This document shows positions 8,722 through 15,156 of a DNA stretch of 60,694 nt, in pieces. The stretch is from UBA9676 sp035532275. Its GTDB lineage: Bacteria; Actinomycetota; Actinomycetes; Streptosporangiales; Streptosporangiaceae. Below the pieces are notes generated by a model that had not been told where the DNA came from, ran no database searches, and saw nothing but the letters and a program-made list of their open reading frames with translations. The stretch covers positions 1 through 60,694 of the forward strand of contig DATKRG010000275.1 of NCBI GenBank assembly GCA_035532275.1. Direction: 5' to 3'. The translations under genes were made by a program, and so were the position numbers. Position 1 is the stretch's first letter, and the number at the start of each line of letters is the position of its first letter.

Positions 8722-9075
8722 GTGGCTTTCGTTCGGCGGACCCCGCGCTGCTCTCGATCACATTCGGCTCAGGTTCCGAGAAGTGTTCCCGGGCTGACGG
8801 GTGTGCACTTTCACGACCTGCGGCATACCGGGAACGTTCTTGCGGCGGGCACCGGGGCGACTCTGCGTGAGTTGATGGATCGCATGGGGCACAGCAGCGT
8901 CCGCGCCGCGATGATCTATATGCATGGCAGTGACGCCCGCCAGCACGAGATCGCGGGCACTTTGAGCGACCTCGCCCGCCAGGAGCTGGAATCTCAAACC
9001 AGTAGCTCCGCTGGCGGTCCTAAAGGGAAGCGATCGGGCACGCAGCGGCCACGCAAGACCGGGCGTGTCTCATAA
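8722..9075 (+). pseudogene. tyrosine recombinase C-terminal relic (left)
   Basis: The last 85 or so residues are a clear phage-type integrase C-terminus: HDLRHTGN carries the His and second Arg of the active site, then MGHSSVRAAMIYMH carries the third His and the catalytic Tyr. Upstream, homology continues in another frame (GGPRAALDHIRLRFREV) before a stop near 8797, so at least one frameshift separates the pieces. The N-terminal and core-binding parts are missing. Its 3' end lies 49 bp before the attachment repeat at 9125, the usual spacing of int to att in tRNA-integrating elements. Confidence 0.75.
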
Positions 9076-9124
9076 GGCTGTGGCAGCGCCTACCGATCAG
9101 GCGTCTGGCCTGGGAGTTTGGGGA

Positions 9125-9167
9125 GTGGGCCTAGGTGGACTTGAACCACCGACCTCATCCTTATCAG
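9125..9167 (-). repeat. attachment repeat: partial copy of tRNA-Ile
   Basis: Forty-three bases are identical to 13636-13678, covering the tRNA-Ile from the anticodon loop (CTGATAA) through the T arm and acceptor strand. The sequence on the 5' side of the tRNA is unrelated, so this is not a tRNA gene. It is the signature left by integration into a tRNA 3' half. Confidence 0.9.
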
Positions 9168-9268
9168 CAAGGTCGCACCAACTTTGTGACCTGATCCGGA
9201 GCGCGAACCCGCAGTTCAGGGCCTCGGCCTGACCCCGGATCACCCCTCCTCACGGAGTCTCGCACAAA

Positions 9269-9292
9269 AGATCATCTCCCAGATTTCTCCCA
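9269..9292. repeat. putative integrase arm-type site (left)
   Basis: A 24-base sequence holds two TCTCCC hexamers 12 bp apart. It matches 13560-13583 at 21 of 24 positions, in direct orientation. It lies 102 bp inside the left attachment repeat, and in an excised circle both copies would flank the core, as arm-type integrase sites do. A 7-bp inverted repeat (GTCTCGC 9257-9263, GCGAGAC 9310-9316) encloses it. Confidence 0.5.
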
Positions 9293-9330
9293 CCAGGGAG
9301 CCGGGAGAGGCGAGACCGGAGGACAGCGCC

Positions 9331-9405
9331 ATGACACACCACAGCATGACGGTGGCCATTTCCGCATGCCCTGGTATCGCCTCCGCTGGAATCCCCCACA
9401 CGTGA
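9331..9405 (+). CDS. possible 24-residue leader peptide ORF
   Basis: ATG at 9331 is preceded by GGAGGAC about 8 nt upstream and opens a 24-codon frame (MTHHSMTV to GIPHT). A structured stretch follows (GCCCCCG and CGGGGGC arms near 9410-9447) before the next gene. It could be a translated leader; the evidence is only the ribosome site. The rest of 9168-9478 holds the arm-type site and no other gene that I see. Confidence 0.25.
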   Translation: MTHHSMTVAISACPGIASAGIPHT

Positions 9406-9478
9406 AGACGCCCCCGCCACGGCGATGACTGCGCCGGACGGGGGCTAGGAACCCACCCCGCTGCAGGAGGCAGGAACC

Positions 9479-10387
9479 ATGAAGCAAACGCTAGACGACA
9501 GAGTCGCCCTCGCAGGCGAGTACCTCGCCGGGGCGCGGCGCCGCAAGGTGACCGAGCTTCCGGCCAGTGTGCTCATGCGTGAGCTGGCCGAGACGCGCCG
9601 CCAGTTCGGCCAGGTGCTCGACGTCATCCGCGAGCAGGCCACCGCCTGCGCCACGCAGGCCGCCACCCAATCCGGCCCCACCGGCCCGTTTGAGACCGAG
9701 CGGCAGGCCCGGGAGACCCCCGCAGTGCAGGCGGTGTACCGGGCGTTTGATGCCGCACCGCGCCAGGGCGGCATGAACGAGCCCAGCCACAAGCTGCTGT
9801 GTGAGGCGCTCACCGCCGCCGGGGTGGAACTGGGCGCCTACGACCACCGGATCGTGCGCTGGCTGGCCGGCTGGGAGCCGGAGACCTGCGCGGTCATCGC
9901 CGGCCTGGTCACCCGGGCGCATGCAGCCGGCGCGGCCACCACTGTCCCGGCTGGCGTGCTCAAGGCGGTCACCGGCGCGGGACGGTGCACGATGACCCGC
10001 CGCCGGGACACAGTCGTGATGCCCGCCCGCCCGCGCTTCACCTGGGCGCTCTGCCGGGTCCGGCTGCTCGGCCGGCGCGCTTGGTACAGCGGCACCGGCA
10101 AGCTCGCGGAGTGGCGGTTCCACGCCCTGTCCGCGGTGCTTAACCGGATCGCGGGCCGGGGATTGCGCCACGCCGCGCTGCTGATGGGCTTCGACATGGC
10201 GCTCGGCTACGGCCACGAGGGCATGCTGCTCGGCCCGCTGGACGAGTACAGCATCGGCAACGAGATCGGCTGGGGTGTCCGTTACGGCACGCCCAGCGAG
10301 CGCAGCGAGGCGCTGGAGTGGTTCGCCCTGGAGCGGCACATCTTCAAGCTGAAGGCCGGCCTGCCGCTGACGGACGGTGCCCGTTGA
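9479..10387 (+). CDS. element-borne protein of unknown function, possibly chimeric
   Basis: This is a 302-residue protein behind a strong ribosome site (GGAGG about 8 nt upstream). Residues 1-160 are a helical domain (ETERQARETPAVQAVYRAF, later YDHRIVRWLAGWEPETC) of a type that recurs as uncharacterised proteins in actinobacterial mobile elements. The C-terminal part (about 178-300) is different in character, basic and aromatic at first (PRFTWALCRVRLLGRRAWY) and ending GWGVRYGTPSERSEALEWF. I do not recognise it; it may be a separate domain joined to the first. The gene overlaps the next by 4 bp, indicating coupling. Confidence 0.7.
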   Translation: MKQTLDDRVALAGEYLAGARRRKVTELPASVLMRELAETRRQFGQVLDVIREQATACATQAATQSGPTGPFETERQARETPAVQAVYRAFDAAPRQGGMNEPSHKLLCEALTAAGVELGAYDHRIVRWLAGWEPETCAVIAGLVTRAHAAGAATTVPAGVLKAVTGAGRCTMTRRRDTVVMPARPRFTWALCRVRLLGRRAWYSGTGKLAEWRFHALSAVLNRIAGRGLRHAALLMGFDMALGYGHEGMLLGPLDEYSIGNEIGWGVRYGTPSERSEALEWFALERHIFKLKAGLPLTDGAR

Positions 10388-11136
10388 GCGCCACCGTGCA
10401 GGCCCCCTCGCACCAGGCCCAGCTCACCACCGCAGCGCCACCAACGGGTTCGTCTGTGCCCGGGACCGCCACCCCACCACCGCACGACCCCACCCAGGTG
10501 GCGGCAACCCATCAGCACCCACATGCCGCCGACAAGACAGTCACCACGCACCACCCGAGCCAGGCTCTCCTACCGCCACCGTCCCCGCCACCAGCCGGGA
10601 AAGCCGCGCTGCCCGGGCAGTCATCCACACACAGATCGCACCGCGGAGCAGCTCTCATCGCCGCAGCCAGCATCCTGGCGATCGGTGGCGTGATCGCAGT
10701 GAGCTTGGCAGTGGGCGCGAAGAAGCCCCAGCCAGCGCCCACCGTCACAGTGACTGCTCAGGCGCTTCCGGCGCCAACAGCCACGGTGAACGCCAAACCA
10801 GCGGTGTCATCCGAATCCAATCCCACGCAATCGCACGTTGTGATCAAATTCTCCGGGAATGGCGACCGCAATTCTCAACCTTTCCTGGTCAACGGCCCGA
10901 TGCTAACAGCAAGCTACCACTACAACTGCTCAGAATTGGGAGGCACAGGTGCATTTGACGCTGATATGGTCAGCGGCACTCCGGGCAGCCTCTCCTACGA
11001 CGATCAGGCGATCGCCGGCGCAAGCGGCTCGGGCGGAAGTGAGAACACCACGCTCTACCCGCAGAATCAGGGGAGCGACTATCACTTGGTGATCAGCTCC
11101 GATTGCTTGTGGTCCGTCACCATAACTTCGGGCTGA
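10384..11136 (+). CDS. Pro-rich membrane-anchored protein with exported domain
   Basis: The predicted 250-residue product starts at a TTG (10384) overlapping the upstream stop by 4 bp. A cytoplasmic, Pro/Thr/His-rich region (about 1-78) leads to one membrane span (AALIAAASILAIGGVIAVSL, about 83-105). A linker follows, then an exported domain (about 145-250) with NCSELGG and a conserved-looking SSDCLWSVTI end, each with a Cys that could form a disulfide. The last 350 bp are visibly poorer in GC than the flanking chromosome, consistent with foreign origin. The coupled upstream gene suggests a cytoplasmic/membrane pair of unknown role. Confidence 0.65.
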   Translation: MSATVQAPSHQAQLTTAAPPTGSSVPGTATPPPHDPTQVAATHQHPHAADKTVTTHHPSQALLPPPSPPPAGKAALPGQSSTHRSHRGAALIAAASILAIGGVIAVSLAVGAKKPQPAPTVTVTAQALPAPTATVNAKPAVSSESNPTQSHVVIKFSGNGDRNSQPFLVNGPMLTASYHYNCSELGGTGAFDADMVSGTPGSLSYDDQAIAGASGSGGSENTTLYPQNQGSDYHLVISSDCLWSVTITSG

Positions 11137-11155
11137 GGGTTCCGGCGAAGGCAGC

Positions 11156-11450
11156 TTAACCCGTGTGGCGAATTAGATTAGAAAGCAAATCATGGGCTGA
11201 CGGGTCCAGGGCCGCAAGTTGGGCTGCGGACTGCCCCGGCTCGTGCCAGGGCTGATACGAAGACGAAGCGGCAGCCTTCCGTGCCGCAGTGCACAATCCG
11301 GTGCCCGGCTCCGCCCACGCTGCCCCGGGCCACGAGCGCAGGCTCACAGCAGCACGGCGACCAGCCGGCGATGACCAGGCCGGGCCGCCACTCGTGCCCG
11401 TTCGCGCATCGCTCCGGGTAGCGCCACCAGTCAGGCCGCTGCACGTCCAC
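11156..11450 (-). pseudogene. frameshifted gene of a small Cys-rich family
   Basis: Reading leftward from the ATG at 11450, the protein begins MDVQRPDWWRYPERCANGH and continues to HCGTEGCRFVF. It then loses frame at about 11258, where one extra G restores YQPWHEPGQSAAQL in the next frame up to a stop at 11156. Removing that base gives a protein of about 97 residues with several Cys and His (CANGH, CCCEP, CGTEGC) suggesting a zinc ribbon. Similar proteins occur around actinobacterial integrative elements. Either a genuine pseudogene or a sequencing error. Confidence 0.6.
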
Positions 11451-11474
11451 TCACACCACCATGTGCGCCAGGTG

Positions 11475-11504
11475 CCAGGCACGCCGGCTATCCGGCGTGC
11501 CTGG
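11475..11504. terminator. 13-bp perfect hairpin, possible terminator
   Basis: CCAGGCACGCCGG (11475-11487) pairs perfectly with 11492-11504 around a four-base CTAT loop. There is no T run on either side, so intrinsic termination is uncertain. It lies 25 bp upstream of the Cys-rich gene at 11450, in the 429-bp gap 11451-11879 that otherwise holds only a recombinase tail and the hicA operator. Confidence 0.4.
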
Positions 11505-11746
11505 CCGCCGAGGTGCCGTCCGGGAGGCCACTGCGGGCGCCGGGCCACTGCAGGCTGGACGTCATGCGGCCTGCCGGAATAGCGCGCGCCGGCGCTGGCG
11601 GCTGTCGAGCTTCCGCCGCTGGAGGTGGGCAAGTGAACGCGGCCGGCTCGCCCGCATGCTGGTCATGGCCGATCACGCAAGACGAACGTGACCAGGTGAC
11701 TAATGCGGGCCTCGCCGTGCCCACCGCAGCGTGGGTTAAGTCGGTC

Positions 11747-11806
11747 GTCTCACCCGAAGCGCTCCAGCGCCACCAGGAGCAGCGCGACCCCGCGCGGAGG
11801 CGGTAG
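11747..11806 (+). pseudogene. tyrosine recombinase extreme C-terminal relic
   Basis: The final 19 codons before the TAG at 11804 read VSPEALQRHQEQRDPARRR. They align with the tail of the recombinase relic ending at 12840 (VSAEALARHQAEHEPARRW), with 11 or 12 identities. Nothing upstream retains the active-site boxes. It is a short scar of another integrase. Confidence 0.45.
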
Positions 11807-11830
11807 GCGGCTTGCAGTCCGCCAGCGAGC

Positions 11831-11870
11831 GTCTAACCGAGTAGGCAGTCAGGTGCCTAACGGGTTAGAC
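11831..11870. promoter_or_regulatory. nested 40-bp palindrome, likely hicA operator
   Basis: Outer arms GTCTAACC (11831-11838) and GGTTAGAC (11863-11870) and inner arms TAGGCA (11842-11847) and TGCCTA (11854-11859) are all perfect. They share one centre, with 3-base spacers on both sides and a 6-base middle. It ends 9 bp before the hicA ATG and overlaps a promoter-like TAGACT. It is well placed for autorepression by HicB, which carries a C-terminal helix-turn-helix. Confidence 0.65.
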
Positions 11871-11871
11871 T
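11866..11871 (+). promoter_or_regulatory. -10-like hexamer for a leaderless hicA message
   Basis: TAGACT fits the actinobacterial TANNNT -10 pattern. Only 8 bases separate it from the ATG at 11880, and no properly spaced ribosome site exists, so transcription probably starts at or near the start codon. No good -35 is visible. Confidence 0.4.
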
Positions 11872-11879
11872 CAAGGTCC

Positions 11880-12155
11880 ATGGTCAAGGGACCGAAGTCG
11901 TACAGGCAGGTACTTGCCCTGCTCCGGAAGGCAGCCCGGGACAAGGGGCGCGTGGTTGAGCAAGTTGTGGACCCGAAGACCGGGAAGCCCCGGGGCAAGG
12001 GGTCGCATGAGGTGTGGGCACTTTATGACGGCGAAGGGAGAGAGCTGGCCCGCGGCGCGCTGACGAGGCATACCGGAGAGATGTCCTGGATTGTGACGCG
12101 CTCAGTTGAAGAGGCATTCGAGGCGGAACTTGGCGAAGGGTGGATGGATCAATGA
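11880..12155 (+). CDS. hicA: HicA-like toxin (mRNA interferase)
   Basis: This is a 91-residue small basic protein. The N-terminal helix KSYRQVLALLRKAA and the motif GKGSHEVWALY (about residues 40-50) match the HicA double-stranded RNA-binding fold, in which the His after G-S is catalytic. It is somewhat longer than typical HicA (about 60-80), with an acidic C-terminal extension. HicA toxins cleave mRNA and tmRNA and are neutralised by HicB. The stop overlaps the hicB ATG by 4 bp, the usual coupled toxin-first order. Confidence 0.75.
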   Translation: MVKGPKSYRQVLALLRKAARDKGRVVEQVVDPKTGKPRGKGSHEVWALYDGEGRELARGALTRHTGEMSWIVTRSVEEAFEAELGEGWMDQ

Positions 12156-12547
12156 CCCGCGACACCTACCGCGCAACGATCAGCCGGGAGGACCCTTGGT
12201 GGGTCGCGACCGTGGAGGGCGTGGGCGCAACCGAGGCGAAGAAGATCGCCGAGCTTGAGGACATGGTCCGCGACCTCATCGTGGTGATGCGCGACCTCGA
12301 CAAGCCCGACTTCGATCTGACTTGGGACTACGACCTGCCGTCCGAGGCGGCCGAGGCACTGAAGGACTACCTGCGATCACGGCGGGAGCACGAGGTGGCG
12401 GAACGCCGTTACCTTGAGAACGCCGAACGGGCCGCCAAAGCGCTGGATGAGGCCAAGGTATCTACGCGGGAGGCCGCCCAGCTCATGCGCCTGTCCCACC
12501 AGCGTGTCCAGCAGCTCAGGCGCCGGCGCGGCGCCGGCTCGCGATAG
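12152..12547 (+). CDS. hicB: HicB-like antitoxin with C-terminal HTH
   Basis: This 131-residue protein opens YRATISREDPWWVATVEGVG, the partial-RNase-H-like strand pair with the V-x-x-x-G typical of HicB. An acidic central helix follows. The C-terminus (VSTREAAQLMRLSHQRVQQLRRRR) is a helix-turn-helix that would bind the operator at 11831-11870. It overlaps hicA by 4 bp. The pair is the only recognisable intact functional module of the element and may stabilise it. Confidence 0.75.
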   Translation: MTRDTYRATISREDPWWVATVEGVGATEAKKIAELEDMVRDLIVVMRDLDKPDFDLTWDYDLPSEAAEALKDYLRSRREHEVAERRYLENAERAAKALDEAKVSTREAAQLMRLSHQRVQQLRRRRGAGSR

Positions 12548-12576
12548 GGAAGGCACCAGGGCAAGGCAAGCCATCA

Positions 12577-12840
12577 GGCCCCCGCAGCGCCACCACAGCC
12601 CGCGCCCGCCTCGGGTACCGCCGCGCGGAAATTGTGTTCAAAGCGGCGTCCGGCGGCGCGACCCTGCACCAGCTGCGGCATTCGGCCCTGTCCCACGCGG
12701 CCGAGGACGGCGTGTCCACCCCGCTGCTGCTCGCCCGCTCCGGGCACACCAGCGTCCGCAGCCTCGCCAAGTACGCCCGGGTGTCCGCCGAGGCGCTCGC
12801 CCGGCACCAGGCCGAGCACGAACCCGCACGGAGATGGTAG
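12577..12840 (+). pseudogene. tyrosine recombinase C-terminal relic (middle)
   Basis: The open frame carries ARARLGYRRAEIVF, then LHQLRHSALSHAAEDG with His and Arg of the active site. SGHTSVRSLAKYARVS with the last His and the catalytic Tyr follows, ending in HEPARRW. Everything N-terminal to this is absent; the hicB stop lies 30 bp before. It belongs to a different integrase subfamily from the relics at 8722 and 12914. Confidence 0.75.
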
Positions 12841-12913
12841 CCGGGTACACCTCGCGAACCTGGTCACGGAGCGTGACACCGGCTGCAAGCCCGTCACCAG
12901 CAGCTATCACTGA

Positions 12914-13630
12914 CAGCGGCCGGACGATAACGGCTTACACTCTTGCCCGCCGAAGGAAGATTCCTACCGGGACGCCGAAATCCCCGGCTGGCTGTCGGTG
13001 CTGGTGTCTGATCACATCACCCGGTCTGCGCCGCAGCCGTGTACCTGCCACGGGTTCACCCACGTGTTCCGTGGCCAGCGGGGGAGTGCTCACTGGAGGC
13101 GGTCAGGTTTCGGTGACTGGGTATTCGAGCCGGCCGTATCAGGCTGGTTCCCGAAGAGGGCACCGCAGCCACGCCGGCCAGTGCCCATCCTCCCGGACCC
13201 GTGGCCGGGCCGGCCGGTGCGCGGCCGGGACAACCAGGCCCGGGCGCAGGCGTGCTGGCTGCCGGTTGCCGCAGGCCTCACCCCACACGGCCTGCGGCAC
13301 AGCCACAAGTCGCTGATGGCTGAGTTGCGCACCCCCGAAGTGCTCTCGCACGAGCGGCTCGGCCACCAACTCGGCGGCATCGCCGGGCGCTACAGCCATG
13401 TGACTGACCCCATGCGGCAGGAGCTTATGGACGGCCTGACCCGGCACTGGGAGCAGGCGCTCGACGCCCGCGCCGCCATCCGCCCGCACTCACCTGTCCG
13501 TGCTCTGGACGCATTGCTCCAGGCGCGGTACAAGGGCAGCAAGAAGGGAGACGACCACAAGATCGTCTCCCGGAATTCTCCCAGAGAGGAGGTGACTTAC
13601 CTGTCATCGAGACCCCGGAAGGGGGCCTGA
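12914..13630 (+). pseudogene. tyrosine recombinase C-terminal half (right, tRNA-proximal)
   Basis: An in-frame stop at 12911 precedes a frame that reads as the C-terminal half of a pSAM2-type integrase. It runs from NGLHSCPPKEDSYRD and EIPGWLSVL through APQPRRPVPILPDPWPGRP to LTPHGLRHSHKSLM. LGHQLGGIAGRYSHVT supplies the catalytic Tyr. About 238 codons remain of a usual 400-450. The catalytic boxes H-x-L-R, LGH and Tyr are intact, but the arm-binding and core-binding N-terminus is gone. The frame ends 6 bp before the attachment repeat, and its last codons overlap the arm-type site at 13560. Confidence 0.8.
13560..13583. repeat. putative integrase arm-type site (right)
   Basis: This is the partner of 9269-9292: 21 of 24 identical, same orientation, two TCTCCC hexamers 12 bp apart. 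It lies 52 bp from the attachment repeat and inside the 3' end of the recombinase frame, where it encodes KIVSRNSPR. Confidence 0.5.
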
Positions 13631-13635
13631 CCTGG

Positions 13636-13678
13636 GTGGGCCTAGGTGGACTTGAACCACCGACCTCATCCTTATCAG
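13636..13678 (-). repeat. attachment repeat within tRNA-Ile
   Basis: This is the tRNA-side copy of the 43-bp direct repeat, running from the anticodon loop to one base past the discriminator. Integration restored the tRNA 3' half, so the gene stays functional. Confidence 0.9.
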
Positions 13679-13710
13679 GGATGCGCTCTAACCGACTGAG
13701 CTATAGGCCC
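13637..13710 (-). tRNA. tRNA-Ile (GAT anticodon)
   Basis: Read leftward from 13710, the gene folds as a full cloverleaf: acceptor GGGCCTA pairing with TAGGCCC, D arm with GCTC/GAGC, anticodon loop CTGATAA (anticodon GAT), and T loop TTCAAGT on a GGTGG/CCACC stem, discriminator A. CCA is not encoded. It lies 88 bp downstream of the DUF3566 gene, as in Streptomyces. The tRNA-Ala that commonly follows there is not seen in the window. Confidence 0.97.
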
Positions 13711-13798
13711 TTGGCTTGCTGCGTTCCGGCCCGGGCTGACCCCGGTTTCCCCGCCTGACGCTGCCGGGAAAGATTACCGCATCTGCGGCGGGAACGAG

Positions 13799-15097
13799 TC
13801 AGTCGGTCTCCTTGAGGGTGACCTCGATGCCGCCCCCCAGATGGGTGACCAGGTTGTAGATCATGGCACCCACCGTGGACAGAGCGGTGATGACGATGAT
13901 GTTCAGCGCGCCGATGAGCATCGTGTAACCCAGGATCCGGGACGCCGACGTCCACCTGCCCAGGTTGACCCCTGCCGACTGCTGGCTGGAGGTGACGCTC
14001 TGCAGGGTCTTCTGGATCGCGGCGAAGACGCCGAGCCCGGACAGGGCGTAGTAGAGGATCGCGACCGCCACGAACAGCACGACCCAGGCAACCAGGGACA
14101 TCAGGAAGCTGAACTTCATGACCGACCAGGGCTCAAGCCGGGCGATCACCAGGTTCGCCCGGCGGGCGGGCGTTCCCGTCTGGCTCCTCGCCGTCTGGCT
14201 CTTCACCCGTGGCTTGGGCTTGGGCAGTGCCCGGTACGCGGCGCCGGCGAGACCGGACTTGGTCGCGGTGACGGCGGCGGTGGCGGGCTGGGGCGGCAGT
14301 TCGGCCGGGTACGGGGGAACCTCTGGTTCGCCGGCTGCTGGCTGGCTCACCCCGTCGTCATACCCGCTCTCAGCGAGATACGACGCCCCATAAGCACTAT
14401 GTTGCCGGAACTCATAGGGAGTGGGCGGTTCGTACACGTAGGAGCCGTCCTGGCCATAGGTGAGCGGGTCCGCCGAGTCGTGGCCAGCGGAACCGGTGTC
14501 CATGCCAAACGGGTCTGCGGGCGCGGCCTCGGGGGCCGGGGACTCCACCCCGAACACGCTCTCCGGCGAGTGGTCGGCCGGTGGCTCCACCGCGAACACG
14601 TTCAGGCCCGGGTGCTCGGATGCCAGCGGCTCCACGGCGAACACGTCGAGGCCCTGCGGCTGTGCTCCCACGGCTCCTGGGTAGTCGACGCTTACGGTGC
14701 TCCCGCTGCCGTCATGCCCGCTCGCGTCGTCCGAGCCGGCACCGTATGAGCTGGTGCCGTACGAGCCGACGTCATATGAGCTGGCGTCATATGAGCTGGC
14801 GTCGGGTGAACTGGCCGCGTCAACCGCGCCCTGGTCGTGGGCACTGCTGTCGTGGGCAGCGCTGTCATGGGCAGCGCTGTCATAAGCATTGCGGTCGTGG
14901 GCACCGTTAGGGGATTCCTGCGCGGCGGCTTCTGCCGCACCGGGGCCACCAGCTACCTCATCGGTATCCGCCGGCGCGGCCCCTTCGGGCAGCCACGATG
15001 GTGGCTCCACGTGGTGATCCACGCCGTCCTCCTCGGGGGGCTTTCCTATGAGGTTATCGGCCCACAATAGTGGCCGTGGCGGTATGGGGCGGTTCAT
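13799..15097 (-). CDS. DUF3566 membrane protein downstream of gyrA
   Basis: The 432-residue protein has a disordered N-terminal 290 residues with pentapeptide repeats (runs of DSAAH and of ASSYD type). The C-terminal DUF3566 domain of about 120 residues starts NLVIARLEPWSVMKFSF. It has two membrane spans (LMSLVAWVVLFVAVAILYYA and a second near TMLIGALNIIVITALSTV), ending in GGIEVTLKE. DUF3566 proteins sit after gyrA across actinobacteria; the function is unknown, with cell-envelope or division links proposed. It is probably cotranscribed with gyrB-gyrA. Confidence 0.9.
   Translation of the reverse strand: MNRPIPPRPLLWADNLIGKPPEEDGVDHHVEPPSWLPEGAAPADTDEVAGGPGAAEAAAQESPNGAHDRNAYDSAAHDSAAHDSSAHDQGAVDAASSPDASSYDASSYDVGSYGTSSYGAGSDDASGHDGSGSTVSVDYPGAVGAQPQGLDVFAVEPLASEHPGLNVFAVEPPADHSPESVFGVESPAPEAAPADPFGMDTGSAGHDSADPLTYGQDGSYVYEPPTPYEFRQHSAYGASYLAESGYDDGVSQPAAGEPEVPPYPAELPPQPATAAVTATKSGLAGAAYRALPKPKPRVKSQTARSQTGTPARRANLVIARLEPWSVMKFSFLMSLVAWVVLFVAVAILYYALSGLGVFAAIQKTLQSVTSSQQSAGVNLGRWTSASRILGYTMLIGALNIIVITALSTVGAMIYNLVTHLGGGIEVTLKETD
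14736..14896. repeat. two runs of 15-bp tandem repeats
   Basis: About 14736-14810 repeats a 15-bp unit resembling CTGGCGTCATATGAG, and 14837-14896 repeats one resembling GTGGGCAGCGCTGTC. Both keep the reading frame and encode the pentapeptide repeats of the DUF3566 protein. Confidence 0.8.
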
Positions 15098-15156
15098 CCT
15101 GACCTGGGGTGGCCAGGGGGGGCAGACCCGTACTACTCATATGACGTTCGGGCGGC

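Larger units (their letters stand above)
9125..13678. mobile_element. decayed tRNA-Ile integrative element
   Basis: The block is bounded by 43-bp direct repeats of the tRNA-Ile 3' half and carries an integrase relic abutting the tRNA. Its size is about 4.5 kb. It holds two coupled unknown genes, a frameshifted Cys-rich gene, HicAB and three integrase fragments. No replication initiator, FtsK/TraB-type translocase or excisionase is seen, so it cannot be an active integrative and conjugative element. It sits between the DUF3566 gene of the gyr operon and the left accessory region. Confidence 0.75.

Noticed and set aside
9125..9167. Second tRNA-Ile gene
   Set aside because: Only the 3' half is present; the acceptor and D-arm strands are missing, so no cloverleaf forms.
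11475..11504. CRISPR or small RNA hairpin
   Set aside because: Single perfect stem, no repetition and no promoter evidence; listed only as a possible terminator.
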